Shown piece by piece: positions 8,515 through 16,711 of a DNA stretch of 64,000 nucleotides (the first letter of the stretch is position 1; each line of letters begins with the position of its first letter). The position numbers were made by a program, and so were the translations under genes. Origin of the DNA: Burkholderiales bacterium Ga0077543 (lineage in GTDB: Bacteria > Pseudomonadota > Gammaproteobacteria > Burkholderiales > Burkholderiaceae_C); NCBI GenBank assembly GCA_001464055.1, contig LNET01000044.1, positions 29,096 through 93,095 of the forward strand, in the 5' to 3' direction. The notes beneath the pieces are model-generated. The model worked only from the letters and a program-made list of their open reading frames with translations, was not told the origin of the DNA and ran no database searches.

Positions 8515-9315
8515 ATGGAGACACAGCAGCACGACAGCCTGGCACGCGAACTGGACGAGTCCGAGCGCAGCCGCGTGCAGATCGAGCAGTTCTCGCGCCG
8601 CTTCCCCGGCATGACCATCGCCGACAGCTACGCCATCCAGCGCGCCTGGGTCGCGCTGCAGAAGGCGCAGGGCCGGCGCGTCATCGGGCACAAGATCGGC
8701 CTGACCTCGCGTGCCATGCAGCTGGCCTCGCAGATCACCGAGCCCGACTACGGCACCCTGCTCGACAGCATGCTGCTGCGCGACGGCGGCGAGGTCGAGG
8801 CTTCGCGCTTCATCAAGCCGCGGCTGGAAGTCGAGTTCGCCTTCGTGCTGGCCCGGCCCTTGGCCGGACCGGGCGTGACGCTGCTCGACGTGCTGAATGC
8901 CACCGACCATGTGGTGCCTGCGCTGGAGCTGATCGACGCCCGCATCGAACAGTTCGACCGCCACACCCAGGCCCCGCGCCAGGTGCTCGACACGATTGCC
9001 GACAACGCCGCCAACGCCGGCATCGTCTACGGCGGCCGGCCGATGCGCCCCGACGCGCAGGACTGGCGCTGGGCCGGCGCGCTGCTGTTCAAAAATGGCG
9101 TCGTCGAGGAAAGCGGCCTGGGCGCGGCGGTGCTGAACCACCCGGCCAACGGTGTGGCCTGGCTGGCCAACAAGCTGGCCGCGCACGGCGAAAGCCTGGC
9201 GGCGGGCGAGATCGTGCTGGGCGGCAGCTTCACCCGGCCGGTGGCCTGCGCCGCGGGCGACACCTTCCATGCCGACTACGGCCGGCTCGGGTCGATTTCG
9301 CTGCGTTTCGTGTAG
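8515..9315 (+). CDS. hpaH: 2-oxo-hept-4-ene-1,7-dioate hydratase
   Basis: The protein is 266 residues from the ATG at 8515. It belongs to the MhpD/HpaH hydratase branch of the FAH-like fold. Diagnostic parts are [12 protein letters not shown] (about residues 57-68), [14 protein letters not shown] with the metal-binding glutamates, a [12 protein letters not shown] segment and the late [18 protein letters not shown]. HpaH adds water to 2-oxohept-4-ene-1,7-dioate, the decarboxylated product of the HpaG step, giving the substrate for the aldolase HpaI. No hpaI is in this window. An upstream in-frame ATG at 8440 would add a proline-rich leader with no family support. The gene follows the LysR gene in the same direction. 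Confidence 0.85.
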   Translation: METQQHDSLARELDESERSRVQIEQFSRRFPGMTIADSYAIQRAWVALQKAQGRRVIGHKIGLTSRAMQLASQITEPDYGTLLDSMLLRDGGEVEASRFIKPRLEVEFAFVLARPLAGPGVTLLDVLNATDHVVPALELIDARIEQFDRHTQAPRQVLDTIADNAANAGIVYGGRPMRPDAQDWRWAGALLFKNGVVEESGLGAAVLNHPANGVAWLANKLAAHGESLAAGEIVLGGSFTRPVACAAGDTFHADYGRLGSISLRFV

Positions 9316-9408
9316 CGGGCGGCGCTGATTCCTGCGCCATCCTTCTTGCGCCCTGGGCCCGGGCGGGCGTTCCTTCGCGGCCGCTCCGCCTGAAGCCCGC
9401 TGCCAGGC

Positions 9409-9933
9409 TCATTCCTGTCGCTTGTCGCGCGTCAGTCGCTCCGCAAACGAGATGCCGATGGCCGACAGCACGAAGGTGAAGTGGATCACCGCCACCATCG
9501 TCACGATCTGGATGTTCTCGAGGTTCAGGTCACCGCTGAGGTAGGTCTTCAGCGCGTGGACCCCGGAGATGGAAATGATCGCGAAGGCCAGCTTGAGCTT
9601 CAGGTTGTAGGTGTTGACATGGTCCAGCCAGTCGGGCTTCTTGATGTTCTTCGCATCGAAGTGCCCCGTCGTCACGAACAGCGAGACGCCGGCCAGCGCG
9701 ACCACCCAGACCAGCTGGGCCACCATCGTCATGTCCACGAGTTCGAGCACTTTGATGATCAGGTCGATCTTCGCCAGGTCCTCGAACAGCAGGGTGGTCA
9801 TCAGCTTGTAGGTCTCGAACAGGAACTTGCCGAGGATGCCGAAGATGATGGCGACCAAGCCGACGTAGAAGAACAGCATCGTGAACCGCATGCCGTAAAG
9901 CAGGGTTCCGACGCCGGAGAGCAGTTTTTCCAT
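9409..9933 (-). CDS. YqhA/UPF0114-family inner membrane protein
   Basis: The 174-residue protein begins at the ATG at 9933 (MEKLLSGVGTLLYG). It has three to four hydrophobic membrane segments: about residues 13-36, 65-85, 110-130 and 143-160. Charged loops such as KKPDWLDHVNTYNLKLKL lie between them. The pattern and length match the UPF0114/YqhA family of inner membrane proteins, whose function is unknown. It faces hpaH convergently with a 93-bp gap and has its own upstream region of about 115 bp, so it appears monocistronic. No connection to the neighbouring catabolic genes is visible. Confidence 0.75.
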   Translation of the reverse strand: MEKLLSGVGTLLYGMRFTMLFFYVGLVAIIFGILGKFLFETYKLMTTLLFEDLAKIDLIIKVLELVDMTMVAQLVWVVALAGVSLFVTTGHFDAKNIKKPDWLDHVNTYNLKLKLAFAIISISGVHALKTYLSGDLNLENIQIVTMVAVIHFTFVLSAIGISFAERLTRDKRQE

Positions 9934-10048
9934 GGTGTTTTCTCGCGAAGAGTTGAAATCGGTCGCCGGGCTTGGGGGGAGACTACCAGCGAGCCGGCTC
10001 TGGACAGCCCGTTCGCAGCGGCCGGCGCGGTGCTGTGAACGGAAGCAG

Positions 10049-11500
10049 CTACAAGAGGAAGTCGAACAACCAGGCCAGCGGCGCGACGAGGCGCATGCGC
10101 GTGTGCGTGTCGGCGTCGGCACCTTCGACCAGGGCCTCGTAGCCGCCGGCCCCGGCCGTGCCCAGCACCGCGCGCGACTGACGCATGCGTGCGCCGATGC
10201 TGGCCTGCACCGCCGCAGCCAGCTCGCGGTTGCCGCGGCACACCACCATCAGTTCGGCATTCAGGTTGGCCGAGCGGGGGTCGACGTTGTAGGTGCCGAT
10301 GGCCACCGTGTGGTCGTCGAACACGGCGCGCTTGGCATGCACGCCCCAGCGTGGCGAAGCCGAGGCACGTGCACTGCCGGCCGGCGGCGCGCCCTGGTAG
10401 GCCCAGACCTCGGTCAGCGGCAGGTTCAGCCGGTGCAGCACGTTGGCCAGGCTGGCCACGGTGTAGAAGGCGTCGGTGGAATTCAGGCCGTTGGTCAGGA
10501 ACTGCAGCTTCACGCCGCGCCGGGCCAGCGCGTCGAGCACGGCCACGCCATCGTCGCGCAGCACCAGGTAAGGGGTCTCGATCACGATCTGCCGGCGGGC
10601 TTGCTGCGACAGCCGCGTGAGTTCCTGGTAGACCCGGCGTCGCTCCACGCCCGAGCCCGGGTAGTCGGTGACGAAATGCAGGTCGTGGCAGGTGCTGGGT
10701 GCGTGCTGCAGCGGGTGCTGCTGCAGTTCGGCCAGCAAGGCCAGCATGCGGGGTTCGGCCGCGCCCAGCAGCGCAGGGCCCTGTGTCGCCGGCGTGCCGG
10801 CGGCCACCTCGTGGGGCTGCGTCACCCAGTCCGACGCCCAGTAAAGCTCGAAGCTGTCGCTGATGGCGGCCGCCACCGGCCCTTCGATCAGCAGGTCGCT
10901 GTCGAGGAAGTTGTAGCGTGGCGACAGGTCGAAGTAGTCGTCGCCGATGTTGCGCCCGCCGACGATGGCGGCTTGGCGGTCCACCACCAACAGCTTGCGG
11001 TGGGTACGGTGGTTCACGGCGAAGAAGCGCAGCAGCACGGCCGTGTTGTAGTAGCGCACCTGCACACCCGCGGCGGCCAGTTCGGCGGCCAGGTGCGGGG
11101 CCAGCTTGAACACCGGCAGCGAGAAGTCCACCAGCAGCCGCACCTGCACGCCCTGGGCGGCCTTGCGCGCCAGGGCCTGCGTCACCAGGCGGCTGGCGGT
11201 GTCGACTTCGTAGATGAAGAATTCCAGCTCGATGGAACGCTGCGCCTGTTCGATCAGCCGCAGGCGTTCGGCCAGCGAGTCGAAGCCTTCGTCCAGCAGC
11301 ACCAGGCTGTGGGGTTCACGTGAACGCACGTCGATCGAGGCATGCGTGGGGGCCTGGCCCAGCCACTGCCGTTCGCTGGCTTCCTGAATGCCGATGAAGG
11401 CCGCAACCAGCGCCAGCGGCAGGCCCACGACCGCTGCCAGCGTGCCGATGCCCAGCCACTTCAGCGCCCTGCGCCAGCGCGGTGGTCTGGTCAGTGGCAT
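10049..11500 (-). CDS. Cardiolipin synthase/phospholipase D-family protein
   Basis: The 483-residue protein starts at the ATG at 11500. After a basic N-terminus, one hydrophobic segment (about residues 15-40) anchors it in the inner membrane. Two HKD phospholipase D motifs follow: HRKLLVVDRQAAIVGGRN in the first half and HAKRAVFDDHTVAIGTYN in the second. This is the two-domain layout of ClsA/ClsC-type cardiolipin synthases and related phosphatidyltransferases. Transfer of a phosphatidyl group in the membrane is the likely reaction. A nuclease or toxin PLD is less likely because of the anchor and the Cls-like spacing. Longer upstream readings add only arginine/proline-rich sequence without family support. 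Confidence 0.8.
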   Translation of the reverse strand: MPLTRPPRWRRALKWLGIGTLAAVVGLPLALVAAFIGIQEASERQWLGQAPTHASIDVRSREPHSLVLLDEGFDSLAERLRLIEQAQRSIELEFFIYEVDTASRLVTQALARKAAQGVQVRLLVDFSLPVFKLAPHLAAELAAAGVQVRYYNTAVLLRFFAVNHRTHRKLLVVDRQAAIVGGRNIGDDYFDLSPRYNFLDSDLLIEGPVAAAISDSFELYWASDWVTQPHEVAAGTPATQGPALLGAAEPRMLALLAELQQHPLQHAPSTCHDLHFVTDYPGSGVERRRVYQELTRLSQQARRQIVIETPYLVLRDDGVAVLDALARRGVKLQFLTNGLNSTDAFYTVASLANVLHRLNLPLTEVWAYQGAPPAGSARASASPRWGVHAKRAVFDDHTVAIGTYNVDPRSANLNAELMVVCRGNRELAAAVQASIGARMRQSRAVLGTAGAGGYEALVEGADADTHTRMRLVAPLAWLFDFLL

Positions 11501-11922
11501 CGGGCCGTGCCGCGCTGCAAGGCGGGCCACGTGTGGGCCAGGAGGCGCAGAACGGGGTTGAACATGGTAGCTGGATTCTCGCACCCGGGTGCTTCGAACG
11601 GTGCCGTGCGGCGGGCCTGCAGGGGCTCGTGCAGCCTCCGAAAAGCACGGGGTTCCGGGCCCTGTTCTGGCTGTTCCACAGACACGCCGAAGCCCGGCAT
11701 GCGAGCGGCCTTGGCCGCATCGACAAACGCTCGTGCAAGGCGTCAGGAGTTCACGGCCTGGCCCACCCACCCGAAGGTGGGCATGGCTCCAGCGGGTAGA
11801 TCACCTTCAGAATATGTGGACATTCGGGCCTGTCGAGGCGGGCCAGTTTTGTCTGCTTCACACCGGTCTGCCGGGCCCATCGCCCGCCGGCAGTTCAAGC
11901 CTCTTCATCGAAGGACGATTTC
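11501..11922. other. Divergent intergenic region
   Basis: This 422-bp gap lies between the divergent cardiolipin synthase and TelA genes. I see no supported coding sequence. A small GC hairpin (GCCCACC...GGTGGGC, 11761-11782) lacks a T tract and is not a convincing terminator. An AGGA element at 11911-11914 is a plausible ribosome binding site for telA. Promoters for both genes should lie here, but none stands out. Confidence 0.4.
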
Positions 11923-13131
11923 ATGACCGCTTCGGCTTCCGCCACGGCCCCGGCCCCGCTTGCCTTCCAGTTGACGCCGCCGGAAGTGATCCAGGCCGTG
12001 CCGCCGCAGGTGGCCCGCAGTGCGGTGCCGCTGCCGCCGGCCACCGTGGCCGCGGTCGACGACCAGGTCGACCGCTTCATTGCCGGCCTGCTGACCGAAG
12101 ACCTGCAGAGCGAGGGTTTCCGCGCCAAGCTCGACAGCGCCTTTGCGCTGGGCCGCGAAGAGGTGTCGGTGGCCGCCAGCCTGATGCAGGGCCGCTTCAT
12201 GGAACGCAACTTCATCGGCATGGAAGACAGTGCCGCCTTCAAGGCCGTGCGCGAGATGCGCGGCTACCTGGACGACCTGAACCCGGGCAATGAAGGCGAC
12301 CTGTTCCAGCCCAACAAGCTGCTGGGCCTGATTCCCTGGGGCAACCGGCTGCGCAGCTACTTCCGCAAGTACCAGGAGGTGGGCGGCCAGCTGGACAAGA
12401 CCATGCAGCAGCTGTACGCCGCGCGCGACGACATGCAGCGCGACGTCGTCGAGATCGATGCCACCCGCACCAAGCTGTGGGATGGCATGCAGAAGCTGGC
12501 CGGGGCCATCCAGTTCGCCGAGAAGCTGGACGCCAAGCTGTTCGCCAAGGTCGAATCGCTGAAGGCAAGCGACCCGCTGCGCGCCAAGGCGCTGGAGCAG
12601 GAAGTGCTGTTCTACGCACGGCAGAACCTGCAGGACATGCTGACCCAGCAGGCCGTGTGCACCAACGGCTACCTGGCGCTGGACGTGCTGAAGAAGACCG
12701 GCCGCGAAATGATGAACGGCTGCACCCGGGTGGCCACCACCGGCATGAGCGCCCTGGCCGTGGCCCAGACCGTGGCGCGCGCCACCGGCAACCAGATCCA
12801 GGTGATGACCATGCTGTCGGGCGTGAACGAGACGATCGAGGGGCTGATTGCCGAGACCGGGCGCCAGCTCAACACCCATGTCGACAAGACCACCCAGTTC
12901 GCGCAGAACCCGATGGTCGGCATGGAAAAGCTCAAGGAAATGTTCGACCAGACCTACCAGGCCATGGACGCGATGGACACCTTCCGCAGCAAGGCCATCG
13001 ACGTGATGGGCCAGAACAACGCGCTGATCGCCGCCGAGATCAAGCGTTCTGAACAGTACATCGACAAGGTGCGCATGGAGCACGCCCGCCAGGCCACCAG
13101 TGAAGCGCTGGCCGGGCCAGTGCGGCTCTGA
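11923..13131 (+). CDS. telA: Toxic anion resistance protein, TelA family
   Basis: The 402-residue, mostly helical cytoplasmic protein matches the TelA/KlaA family (PF05816). Signs are a PNKLLGLIPWGNRLRSYFRKY segment about one third in, a long alpha-helical middle, and the closing FRSKAIDVMGQNNALIAAEI segment. TelA proteins are linked to tellurite and other toxic anion tolerance, and many belong to stress-associated membrane-trafficking modules of uncertain mechanism. The chain is full length. It is followed 66 bp later by a YiaA/B membrane protein on the same strand and then a convergent membrane protein, a neighbourhood that could form one envelope-stress unit. The tellurite role is family knowledge, not visible here. 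Confidence 0.85.
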   Translation: MTASASATAPAPLAFQLTPPEVIQAVPPQVARSAVPLPPATVAAVDDQVDRFIAGLLTEDLQSEGFRAKLDSAFALGREEVSVAASLMQGRFMERNFIGMEDSAAFKAVREMRGYLDDLNPGNEGDLFQPNKLLGLIPWGNRLRSYFRKYQEVGGQLDKTMQQLYAARDDMQRDVVEIDATRTKLWDGMQKLAGAIQFAEKLDAKLFAKVESLKASDPLRAKALEQEVLFYARQNLQDMLTQQAVCTNGYLALDVLKKTGREMMNGCTRVATTGMSALAVAQTVARATGNQIQVMTMLSGVNETIEGLIAETGRQLNTHVDKTTQFAQNPMVGMEKLKEMFDQTYQAMDAMDTFRSKAIDVMGQNNALIAAEIKRSEQYIDKVRMEHARQATSEALAGPVRL

Positions 13132-13197
13132 GCGCGCAGGCCACCCTCACCATTTTTTTGACCGCCTGCAGCGCAGGCATAACGAAGGAAACCCGAC

Positions 13198-13668
13198 ATG
13201 ACGACTCGATACGTGGTGCAGCGCGACACCCGCGGCTGGCGCACGCAGGTGTGGGCCTCGTTTGGGCTCGCCTTCCTGTGCTCGGCCGTCGGCGTGCTGC
13301 GCCTGCCCGGGCAGGAACTCGACCGGGCCTTCCTGGCCATCGGCATGTTTTTCTGCCTGTTCGCCACCTTCGCCGTGGCCAAGACCACGCGCGACAACCG
13401 CGACGGCCAGGTCGACACCAGTGCCTGGGTGATGACGGTGTGGGTGGCCTTCGCCGCGGCGGTGATGCTGACCGCCTGGGGCCTGTACCGCATGAAGATC
13501 GAGGAATGGCAGAAGTACTACATGCTGGTGACCTGGCTGTTCCTGATCAGCTCCAGCTTCACCCTGGCCAAGATGATGCGTGACGAGCAGGAAGCCAGCC
13601 TGCTGGAGCGGCGTGCCGCCGCGGCGCGTGAAGGCCGCGCGGAAGCCGGCGGCCAGCAGCGGGCCTGA
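13198..13668 (+). CDS. YiaA/YiaB-type inner membrane protein
   Basis: The 156-residue protein has two YiaAB-type two-helix units, each a pair of membrane segments: about residues 17-35 with 43-60, and 78-96 with 104-122. Short charged links such as KTTRDNRDG occur at equivalent places, and the repeat KMMRDEQE follows the second pair. It ends in a charged, alanine-rich cytoplasmic tail. YiaA/YiaB proteins are inner membrane proteins of unknown function. A good AAGGAA ribosome binding site precedes the ATG. The gene follows telA by 66 bp and is probably cotranscribed with it. Confidence 0.75.
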   Translation: MTTRYVVQRDTRGWRTQVWASFGLAFLCSAVGVLRLPGQELDRAFLAIGMFFCLFATFAVAKTTRDNRDGQVDTSAWVMTVWVAFAAAVMLTAWGLYRMKIEEWQKYYMLVTWLFLISSSFTLAKMMRDEQEASLLERRAAAAREGRAEAGGQQRA

Positions 13669-13729
13669 AACCCGGCCTGAACCCGGGCCGCCGCCAGGGC
13701 GGCACACGGTGGCCCGGCAGCGCCGGCCT

Positions 13730-14527
13730 TCAGCCGCGCCGCTTGGCTTCCAGGAAGCGCTGCTGGCGCCGCAGGCCTTCGGCGGCGCTGCGGCCCAGCG
13801 CTTCTTCGCGCTGGTCGACCTCGGCCTGCAGCAGCGCCAGCTGGCGCGACAGCAGGGCTTCGGCGCTTTCGCCCTGGCCCACCGCGGCTGAATGGCGCTG
13901 CGCTGCGGGCACGCGCAGATAGGCTTCGAGCGAATCGGGGACGTAGCGGCGCAGGCATTCCTGCAGGTACATGCGGTGTTCCAGCGTGAAGTGCTCGTCG
14001 GTCGAAGCGCTGGCCGCGCGCGTGCCCACCCGCACCAGGCTGTCCTTCAAGCCCAGCAGCTGCCTTGACAGGGCCTCGCCCAGTTCGACCGAGGCCAGTT
14101 CCAGCGCGGTGTCGAAGCGAAGCAGCGCGGCTTCGTCGAACAGCGGCGCCGCGGCACCCAGGGCCTGCGGCGCGCCGCGGCGGCGCGACCACCAGGCCAG
14201 CCCGGCCAGGCCGCCGACCAGCAGGCCCGCGCCCGGCACCGCCAGCGCAGGCGAGGTCTGGATGGCGCCCAGCAGCAGCAGCACCGCACCCGCGGCGGCG
14301 CCGACGGCGCTGCCGATCTGCGCCGGGTGGGTGGGCCGCTGCGTGGCCGGCATGCCGGCCTGCATCTGGGCCCGCATGGGCGAGCCCAGCAGGTGGCGGG
14401 CATGCACGCGCTGCACCCGGGCCAGGGCTTCTTCGCTCACGGCCGCGGGTGCCAGGTCTTCGCGCCGGGCTTGGCGCAGGTTCACCGGGCCGTCGGCGCT
14501 GATGTAGCGGGGGTCGTCGTCCTTCAT
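13730..14527 (-). CDS. Hypothetical membrane protein convergent to the telA pair
   Basis: I do not recognise a named family for this 265-residue protein. The N-terminal 70 residues are polar. Two hydrophobic segments follow at about residues 72-90 and 93-110, rich in glycine and alanine, then an RRRG stop-transfer. The long C-terminal half (about 120-265) is helical and charged and ends with a coiled-coil-like EVDQREEALGRS region. It is convergent to the YiaA/B gene with 61 bp between them. Its location beside telA suggests a shared envelope or stress role, which is inference only. Codon use is like the neighbours. Confidence 0.55.
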   Translation of the reverse strand: MKDDDPRYISADGPVNLRQARREDLAPAAVSEEALARVQRVHARHLLGSPMRAQMQAGMPATQRPTHPAQIGSAVGAAAGAVLLLLGAIQTSPALAVPGAGLLVGGLAGLAWWSRRRGAPQALGAAAPLFDEAALLRFDTALELASVELGEALSRQLLGLKDSLVRVGTRAASASTDEHFTLEHRMYLQECLRRYVPDSLEAYLRVPAAQRHSAAVGQGESAEALLSRQLALLQAEVDQREEALGRSAAEGLRRQQRFLEAKRRG

Positions 14528-14695
14528 GGCGGGGGCGGGCTGCAGACCCTGCGGCCCGGGGCGGGCCGCAGAAACTTCATGCAGAAGTCAACAGGGGGAG
14601 GATGCCACGAGCGGCCGGGGTGGCGGCGTGCAGCCTGCCACCGTTTGGCCATGGCGACGCAGGCGATGGTTTCCCGCGTGCCGTGGTCAGCACCG

Positions 14696-14968
14696 TCAGG
14701 AGCGGGCAGCGGCGCCGGGCCGCGATGGCAGTTCACGCTGCGCGCGCGCCTGTTCGCGCAGCATGAAGAGATACAGGCTTTCGACCTTGGCGCGTGCCCA
14801 GGGGGTCTTGCGCAGGAACTTCAGGCTGGAGGCAACGCTGGGGTCGCTGACGAAGCAGCGCAGTGGCACCTGCCGGCCGAGTTCCGGCCAGTCGAAATGC
14901 GCCACCAGGGCATTCAGCATCATCTCCAGCGTGACGCCGTGCAAAGGGTTGCGGGCTTGCTCGGTCAT
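14696..14968 (-). CDS. VF530-family DNA-binding protein
   Basis: The 90-residue protein matches the VF530 (DUF2132) family: an NPLHGVTLEMMLNALV opening, a DWPELG turn, then RCFVSDPSVASSLKFLRKTPWARAKVE in the middle. Family members are small, helical, putative double-stranded DNA-binding proteins found widely in proteobacteria. The C-terminal tail (RPGAAARS) is unstructured. It stands alone, with 168 bp to the next gene on the same strand, and shows no operon partner. Confidence 0.8.
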   Translation of the reverse strand: MTEQARNPLHGVTLEMMLNALVAHFDWPELGRQVPLRCFVSDPSVASSLKFLRKTPWARAKVESLYLFMLREQARAQRELPSRPGAAARS

Positions 14969-15105
14969 GGCGGGTGGGTGGATGCGGGCTCGCTGTTCCG
15001 GGGAAGTTTATCGTCGGGCCGAATTCGACTGCGTCATCGGCTGGCTTGCCGGCGACACCGAAGCCGGGCTGCAGCGACAGCGGGAACCTGAGCCTGCCCC
15101 CCGGC

Positions 15106-15207
15106 TTGCCGCGACCGCGCTGCGGCGACTGCGGCCACGACAAGCAGGTCGCCTTCAGTTGCAGGCGACGCGGGGTTTGCCCCGGGTGCAGAGTTCGGCA
15201 CATGGCA
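15106..15207 (+). pseudogene. IS91-family transposase relic (zinc-finger part only)
   Basis: In the plus frame the segment reads LPRPRCGDCGHDKQVAFSC followed by RRRGVCPGC and RHMA. This is the zinc-binding N-terminal signature of IS91/ISCR transposases (C-x2-C-G-H...FSC-x-RRG-x-CP-x-C). Nothing of the catalytic HUH or tyrosine region follows, and the upstream residues are not IS91-like. It is therefore a fragment of about 34 codons from an old insertion. It sits between the VF530 gene and a tiny PEP-CTERM-like reading frame, in a gap otherwise lacking genes (14969-15274). Confidence 0.6.
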
Positions 15208-15274
15208 CCGGCGCCCCGGGCGGCCCCTGGTGGGCCACCAGCGGTGGGGCTTGCGTGACGTCGGCAGCGGCAGC

Positions 15275-15541
15275 ATGCCCGGGCCTTCTCAACAGGCAGT
15301 TGCCCATGCCCTGCCCACACGCTCGCTCATGGCCGTTGCTGCAGCCCTGCTGACCTGCCGCGCGCAGGCGCAGACGCTGCTCGGCGTCGCGCCGGTGGCG
15401 GACTGGACGGTCGGCTCGCTGTCGGGCATGCCCTACGCCCTGCCCGTGCCCAAGCCCGGAACTCTGTGGCTCTGGCTGCCGGGGCTGGCGGCGGGGCTGG
15501 CGGCGGGGCGGCGCCAGGGGCTGAGGCGCTGCGGCATCTGA
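15275..15541 (+). CDS. Tiny protein with signal peptide and PEP-CTERM-like tail
   Basis: This 88-residue reading frame combines a convincing signal peptide (RSLMAVAAALL...RAQAQ) with a C-terminus resembling a PEP-CTERM exosortase-sorting tail. The tail has VPKPGT, a hydrophobic LWLWLPGLAAGLAAG segment and a basic GRRQGLRR end. The usual motif is VPEPGT or similar, so Lys replaces the Glu. Only about 20 residues separate signal and tail, so the functional domain of a normal PEP-CTERM protein is missing. It may be a deletion remnant of a larger gene or a real mini-protein. No exosortase is in the window. It lies just after an IS91 relic, which could explain a deletion. Confidence 0.4.
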   Translation: MPGPSQQAVAHALPTRSLMAVAAALLTCRAQAQTLLGVAPVADWTVGSLSGMPYALPVPKPGTLWLWLPGLAAGLAAGRRQGLRRCGI

Positions 15542-15590
15542 CCGTCGGTGGCGCGCGCCCGCATCCGCCGCGGGCCCGCCAGGAAGGAGC

Positions 15591-16238
15591 TCAGCGGGCG
15601 AGCAGCCCCGTGGCCTGCAGCGTGCCGGACAGCCCGCGCGCGAAAGCCTCGTAGCCCGCGGCGTTGCCGTGGATGGCGTCGCTCTTGAGGCGATCGTCGG
15701 CGAGCACGTTGCTCCAGCCTTCGGCGTGCAGCGGCACGCCAGCTTCTGCGGCGATCTCGGCGTAGAGCGGATGGTCGTCGAGCGAGCCCGTGAGGCGCGC
15801 TGCCAGCGTGGGCCGCGGCACGGCCACCAGCAGCGCCTGCGCACCGGCCTCGCGCACGGCTGCGAGGATCCGGCGCAGGTTGTCGCGCAACGTGGCTTCG
15901 TCCTGGCGCCGCAGCAGGTCGTTGCCGCCAATGGAGACGATCACCAGTGCCGGCCGGTGCTCGGCCAGCAGGCCGGGCAACTGCTGCAGCGCCTGCGACG
16001 AGGTGTGGCCTGGGACCCCGGCGTTGACCACGTTCCAGCCCGTGAGGCTGGCCAGCACGGCGGGGTAGGCAGCCCCGGGCGGGGCGCCGGTGCCGTGGGT
16101 GATGGAGTCGCCCAGGGCCAGCACGGTGGCGCCTGGCTGGACCGGCTGGCCACGGCTGGGGGCAGGCTGCTTGCTGCAGGCCGCAACGAGGGCCAGGCCC
16201 AGGAAAGCGGCAACCGTGCGGCGGCAGACGAGCAACAT
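15591..16238 (-). CDS. SGNH-family esterase/lysophospholipase (TesA-like), lipoprotein
   Basis: The 215-residue protein has the four SGNH blocks: GDSITHG with the nucleophilic Ser (about residues 43-49), the Gly of VNAGVPGHTSSQ, IGGNDLL with the Asn, and the Asp-His pair in KSDAIHGNAAGY. The N-terminus ends LVAAC, a lipobox, so it is probably a lipid-anchored periplasmic or outer-membrane esterase. The length is normal for arylesterase/acyl-CoA thioesterase I-like enzymes, which cleave acyl esters or thioesters. Its substrate is not visible. It reads away from the degraded defence region on its 5' side and is intact. Confidence 0.85.
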   Translation of the reverse strand: MLLVCRRTVAAFLGLALVAACSKQPAPSRGQPVQPGATVLALGDSITHGTGAPPGAAYPAVLASLTGWNVVNAGVPGHTSSQALQQLPGLLAEHRPALVIVSIGGNDLLRRQDEATLRDNLRRILAAVREAGAQALLVAVPRPTLAARLTGSLDDHPLYAEIAAEAGVPLHAEGWSNVLADDRLKSDAIHGNAAGYEAFARGLSGTLQATGLLAR

Positions 16239-16432
16239 GCCGCAAGTCTATGGATTGCGGCGCACCGCAGGCGGGTGGTTTTCCTCAAACGACACGGGAA
16301 GCCTGAAAGCGCTTCTTGCGCATTGGCCGCGGGGTCTCGACACCTCCGCCTCGTTCGAACCGGTGGAGTCGACGGCGCACACCCTGACGAAGCGCGGAAA
16401 GCGCCTGCCTTACAGGACGCGCTGCGTGAAGG

Positions 16433-16621
16433 CACCACCCACGTGGCGTAGTCCAGCGCCTGCGCCACGATCTCGCGCTCCGCGCGGTCACGCTTCAGCT
16501 CGACGAGCACCAAGGCACCGTCGGGCGCTATGGCCAGCAGGTCGATGCGGCCCCCGTGGCTGGTGTTCTCCTGGCGGCCGATCAGCACCCATTCGCTGCA
16601 CAGCATGCTCGGCTCGCTCAC
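16433..16621 (-). pseudogene. NucS/DUF91-like nuclease domain relic
   Basis: The minus frame reads EPSMLCSEWVLIGRQ, then GGRIDLLAIAPDGALVLVELKRDR and IVAQALDYATWV. This is the core of NucS/DUF91-type PD-(D/E)xK nucleases: a GGRIDLLA beta-hairpin with catalytic Asp and the ELKRD catalytic block. There is no start codon or upstream domain, and the sequence leaves the family right after the DYATWV segment. It is directly joined to a restriction-subunit fragment (16622-16711), so it is a broken, chimeric remnant rather than a gene. Confidence 0.55.
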
Positions 16622-16711
16622 GACCATGCCGTCCTTCGAAAAGAGCACATCACCGCGGCGCGGCGCGCTATTCGCGGCCTTGGCGGCCAGGTAATCGGCC
16701 TCGGAGATGAA
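16622..16711 (-). pseudogene. Type I restriction specificity subunit (HsdS) fragment
   Basis: About 30 codons read FISEADYLAAKAANSAPRRG then DVLFSKDGMV. This strongly resembles the ISEEDYxxLxxR...P+xGDVLxTKDG segment of type I restriction S subunits. The fragment is fused upstream to the truncated subtilase in another frame and downstream, in the same frame, to the nuclease relic. It is too short to function. It is evidence that a restriction system once lay in this defence-rich stretch. Confidence 0.5.

Noticed and set aside
11761..11782. GC hairpin as a rho-independent terminator
   Set aside because: It has no T tract on either strand and lies in a divergent promoter gap, not at the end of a gene.
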